In this document: positions 61,326 through 64,000 of the stretch, piece by piece
Numbering within the stretch: position 1 is the first letter of the stretch
Layout: every line of letters begins with the position of its first letter
Assembly (NCBI GenBank): GCA_910576535.1
Contig: CAJTKK010000012.1
Span: forward strand, 43,804 to 107,803
Direction of reading: 5' to 3'
Source of the DNA: an uncultured Lachnospiraceae bacterium
GTDB taxonomy: Bacteria; Bacillota; Clostridia; Lachnospirales; Lachnospiraceae
Length of the DNA: 64,000 nt
Notes under the pieces: model-generated
The model's input: only the letters and a program-made list of their open reading frames with translations
Database searches by the model: none
Told to the model about the DNA's origin: nothing
Program-made: the position numbers and the translations under genes

Positions 61326-62975
61326 CTACTCAATGGCTTTTACCTGGTGCAGCCCGTATCCTTCCGTATACTGAAGCTTCACGCTGTCCCCAACCTGATA
61401 TCTTACGATGCCGATCAAATCCCTGTCCGAAAGATCCAAGTCAAAAATATCCCCGCTGTTTTCCAGGCAAATATAATAATGCGTTGTCCCTTCCAGGACA
61501 ACCGGCGCTATCGTTTTTATTCTGCCTGACGCTTCTTTATATAAATCCGTATTCTCCGACACAATGCCGTTCGTATTCAAAAGCTCCGTATAATTCCGTT
61601 CACACTCCTGCACCGTATCGCCAATTGCTACCCACTGGTATTTCTGTACATTGACCATGGCATATTTTTTCACCAGGCCGGCCGCATCTTTCAATGCCAT
61701 AAAATAAGTAGGCTCATCCGCAATATTCAAAAGCAGGGGGAATGTGGCGCGGTACCCAAGATTCTGTACCTGCCCCTCTGCTGAGGACATCGCTGAATCT
61801 TCAATTGCCCCTTCCACTTTATAATATCTGGTTTCCATCGTTCTTTGGTTCATCAAAACGAATCCTACATTAGACTGGTCGCCGCTTACGCTGGTCACGC
61901 CAGTATAAACCCAGACATCATCCTCTAATGCAATATAATTATATCCATTGGTGGACTGCAGGCAGTCCTTTTGCCCCAAAACAGAATTCAGGAACCCATT
62001 TTTATAAATCCCGGAATAGTCATACAAATCCATCAGAAGTTCGGCATTATATACCTTATCCACCCACTGCGGCACATCATTCACCGCATAGTCAATACAT
62101 TCGCCCGTAACGGCATTGCACAGTACCACCCGGCCTACCGTCTGTCCGCCGAACAAGCCAATATTAAATTTTTTCACCGGGCATACCCAGTAAGGCGTTC
62201 CTTCTTCATCAATTTCAAAGAAAATCTGGCTGTCGAAAATATAAGTAGGAAACTGAAAACGCAGATGCCTGTAAAGATTCCTGTTAAAATATTCGGACTT
62301 GGAATATCTGATGCCTTCTTCCAGCTTCACACATTCCGTATCCTGCGTCGTCATATCAATTAAAATATAAGCGGGTATCCCTTGGCTTTGATTGGTCAGC
62401 CATTTAATTGTGCTTGCATAAGCCAAAGGGGTTACCCTCACCGGGACTCCTTTATAATTAATCTGGGAATAATCGCCGGCCACTTCAAACTGTGATACCA
62501 TATCTACCATACTGCCCATTTTACGGTTCCCTAAAAGCGAAGCCGACTCTTTGTCCAGCAAAGGGATAGTCCGGTAATCCACTTCCTTGATATCTTCCGT
62601 AAATTCCCGTTCCTCAATCGTCAAAAGAGCCTGATATTTTTTCGCGTTTACAATCGGAGAAGAAAGTATGCTCCCTATGACATATACTGCTGCCACAACC
62701 GCCAGCACAATTCCCATCCCCCTTAATGCTTTGTCCTCTTTCAGCCCATATGTGCTGAACTTAAAGCCGAATTTTTCAGCCACCTCAGACTCCACATATT
62801 CTTTTCCCGCTTTACGGACTGCATATACTGCCATTACTACAATAATAATCGTTATAATGAACATCCAAAAGCCGGAAGAGTGAATGTTGATTGCCGGCAG
62901 GGAAACATAGTAATAAACAAAAGCCGCTGCCGCCGCCAACAGGATAATAATCAGGTTCCGAACTGTTTTTTTCAT
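61326..62975 (-). CDS. Membrane protein with large C-terminal domain, function unknown
   Basis: A 549-residue protein with three to four hydrophobic helices in its first 115 residues (about 6-27, 32-55 and 88-108). A 430-residue soluble domain follows, with repeated hydrophobic-aromatic strands such as YWVCPVKKFNIGLFGGQTVGRVVLCN and GDIFDLDLSDRDLIGIVRY. The domain is probably outside the membrane, but its side is not proven. The ATG at 62975, with GGAGG ten bases upstream, is preferred over the open frame that extends 27 codons. I recognise no named family. It lies upstream of leuS but has no evident link to it. Confidence 0.65.
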   Translation of the reverse strand: MKKTVRNLIIILLAAAAAFVYYYVSLPAINIHSSGFWMFIITIIIVVMAVYAVRKAGKEYVESEVAEKFGFKFSTYGLKEDKALRGMGIVLAVVAAVYVIGSILSSPIVNAKKYQALLTIEEREFTEDIKEVDYRTIPLLDKESASLLGNRKMGSMVDMVSQFEVAGDYSQINYKGVPVRVTPLAYASTIKWLTNQSQGIPAYILIDMTTQDTECVKLEEGIRYSKSEYFNRNLYRHLRFQFPTYIFDSQIFFEIDEEGTPYWVCPVKKFNIGLFGGQTVGRVVLCNAVTGECIDYAVNDVPQWVDKVYNAELLMDLYDYSGIYKNGFLNSVLGQKDCLQSTNGYNYIALEDDVWVYTGVTSVSGDQSNVGFVLMNQRTMETRYYKVEGAIEDSAMSSAEGQVQNLGYRATFPLLLNIADEPTYFMALKDAAGLVKKYAMVNVQKYQWVAIGDTVQECERNYTELLNTNGIVSENTDLYKEASGRIKTIAPVVLEGTTHYYICLENSGDIFDLDLSDRDLIGIVRYQVGDSVKLQYTEGYGLHQVKAIE

Positions 62976-63033
62976 AAGAAAGCTTCCTCCGCACATTTCA
63001 TCATATATGTAAAGCATTATATCTTCTTCTCCC

Positions 63034-63174
63034 CTAAAATACAAGTGCGCATTCACTTATATACGCCAAAAGCAGCCTTTCCGGATGCCATACGCCGCAT
63101 TCCATCCGGCCGGCGGGATTGCAGAGTGCGCCTTTGTCTGCTCCAAAAATAGTCTCGCATTCTGATCTTTTCAT
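63034..63174 (-). CDS. Doubtful small ORF (46 residues) overlapping the remnant
   Basis: An ATG at 63174 with AGGAG eight bases upstream opens 46 codons, ending at TAG (63034-63036), with no known motif. It overlaps the remnant's stop by four bases. It contains a short GC-rich palindromic repeat (63081-63109), so it may be a mobile-repeat fragment and not a gene. Confidence 0.3.
   Translation of the reverse strand: MKRSECETIFGADKGALCNPAGRMECGVWHPERLLLAYISECALVF
63081..63109. repeat. Short GC-rich palindromic element
   Basis: CCGGATG (63081-63087) and CATCCGG (63103-63109) flank a segment containing GCCGCATTCC. The same GCCGCATTCCA(A/T)CCGG core is at about 37961-37976, so it may be a dispersed repeat. 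Confidence 0.45.
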
Positions 63175-63341
63175 GATAAAATCTCCTGATCTTCCTTAAT
63201 TTCATAAATCCTATAATCCAACTGGTCTAATAATTGCTGCTTGGAAGGTATTTCATCCAACTAGGATACCGCTTTCCACGATAATTTTGCGGGCGGGCAC
63301 TGTCGGATGGCTCTTTATTGCTTGTTGCTGTCTTTGCTCAT
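63171..63341 (-). pseudogene. Decayed small gene of unknown family, two apparent frameshifts
   Basis: An ATG at 63341 has an ideal ribosome site (AAAGGAG at 63349-63355, seven bases upstream), but the frame closes after eight codons. Two short coding-like stretches in other frames follow in order: RQQQAIKSHPTVPARKIIVE, then DEIPSKQQLLDQLDYRIYEI and a short tail to the stop at 63171-63173. The even charge and order suggest one protein broken by two frameshifts. I do not recognise the family. The surrounding 63057-63463 gap otherwise holds only the terminator and the small ORF. Confidence 0.4.
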
Positions 63342-63357
63342 AAATCTGCTCCTTTAC

Positions 63358-63397
63358 ATAAAAAATAGAGCGCATAGACTTACTTCCGATACGCTCT
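63358..63397 (-). terminator. Intrinsic terminator after the alpha/beta hydrolase gene
   Basis: Minus strand: AGAGCG (with further pairs) and CGCTCT form a nine-pair stem allowing one G-U, followed by ATTTTTT. It lies 67 bases past the hydrolase stop and just before the decayed gene's ribosome site. Confidence 0.7.
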
Positions 63398-63463
63398 GAG
63401 GCTGTGTGATTATTTTATTGTAATGATTGCAATTTCCGTTTAGTTCCGTGTGGTTTTTCACTA

Positions 63464-64000
63464 TTACGCATGAATAAGCTGTAACAATTTTTCTGCATAT
63501 TCCATGCTATGATTGATACTTAAATCCCCATGATAATATTGAGGTAAAATTTCCAGTGTTGACCCATTCATTTTTTCACTTAGCAATTCAGCGGACATTT
63601 TCATAATTCTTTGTTCTTTCCCACCAACAAGTATAAGAGTTTTTGCCTGACAACCAGTTATTGTATCTTTTAACTTATAACTGGAATTGGCTCTTAAAAA
63701 AGAAATCATATCTTCTTTTTTTATCAGCGAACTATCATTAAAATAATATTCAAATAATGATGATTGAATATGCATGTATTGGAACTGCAATTTTGCAAAC
63801 CATCTCTTTTTTATGAGGGGGTAACACAATGCGAATGAAGGGGCAATGAAATATTCCGTTATTCTCATTGGCATGACCAGCGCACTTTCTATCATAGCAA
63901 AATCACAAATATTATTCCGTTGTGAGAGTATCTCTGCTAACACCTGTCCTCCAAGCGAAAGACCTCCTGCTAACAATATATGACCATTAAATTTCTTCCT
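63464..64000 (-). CDS. Alpha/beta hydrolase, N-terminal part outside the window
   Basis: The frame is open to the window edge, so the start lies beyond base 64000. The nucleophile elbow GLSLGG (Gly-x-Ser-x-Gly) lies at the visible N-terminal end. Later segments include AKTLILVGGKEQ, a common position for the catalytic Asp/Glu region, and a C-terminal His in YYHGDLSINHS. This matches the alpha/beta hydrolase fold; substrate unknown. A codon that looks like a start, TTG at 63976, is internal. Confidence 0.75.
   Translation of the reverse strand, partial: RKKFNGHILLAGGLSLGGQVLAEILSQRNNICDFAMIESALVMPMRITEYFIAPSFALCYPLIKKRWFAKLQFQYMHIQSSLFEYYFNDSSLIKKEDMISFLRANSSYKLKDTITGCQAKTLILVGGKEQRIMKMSAELLSEKMNGSTLEILPQYYHGDLSINHSMEYAEKLLQLIHA

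Overview
The window reads as chromosome of a spore-forming anaerobic Firmicute, most likely a Lachnospiraceae-type Clostridium. The reasons are the spore-formation genes (yqfC, yqfD, a SpoVB-like flippase, SpoIIIE/FtsK), an electron-bifurcating NfnAB pair, a GTG-started rex, a eukaryote-type NADP isocitrate dehydrogenase, a class B sortase with a (S/P/T)PxTG-type substrate, and several small proteins of a kind I associate with that family. No rRNA, tRNA, CRISPR array, insertion sequence or intact phage gene was seen. Almost all genes lie on the minus strand. The plus-strand genes are the spermidine/putrescine transporter end, one chemotaxis receptor, one ABC-F ATPase and three small genes near 57-58.5 kb.

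Layout. 1-2.3 kb: end of a pot (polyamine ABC transporter) operon. 2.3-8.3 kb: proline biosynthesis, with ProA fused in frame to a folate enzyme, a DUF896 protein, ProB, and two flavoproteins. 8.5-10.5 kb: chemotaxis receptor. 10.5-19.2 kb: a long minus-strand run with a BofC-like protein, flippase, YbeY, PhoH, YqfD, YqfC, RlmH, a zinc-ribbon protein, a MORN protein and a Dabb protein. 19.3-22.2 kb: a Roco (LRR-Roc-COR) GTPase. 22.3-29 kb: NfnAB, a zinc-ribbon/TPR protein, FolD and Fhs (one-carbon metabolism). 29-42.8 kb: SpoIIIE, a TepA/ClpP-like protease, a membrane protein, MetY, YebC, a CNNM/CorC protein, a MazF toxin without antitoxin, Alr, Nnr, a coiled-coil protein and Rex.

42.9-47.1 kb holds the ABC-F protein, Icd and a GntR regulator. 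47.2-57 kb is the main accessory region, a four-gene minus-strand unit: class B sortase, a 1671-residue wall-anchored LRR protein, a second secreted LRR protein sharing its C-terminal module, and a subtilisin-like protease whose ribosome site is buried in a hairpin. 57.2-58.5 kb holds three small plus-strand genes with sporulation-type (sigma-K and sigma-E-like) promoters, a candidate undescribed spore-coat module. LeuS, an unknown membrane protein, a decayed small-gene remnant and a partial alpha/beta hydrolase finish the window.

Several promoter and operator calls fit together. Rex, the ABC-F gene, gntR and leuS have near-consensus -35/-10 pairs with 17-base spacers. A Rex-like operator overlaps the rex promoter and a second lies before icd. 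A perfect palindrome covers the gntR -10. All functional statements come from reading the sequence and from family knowledge; no database search was run.
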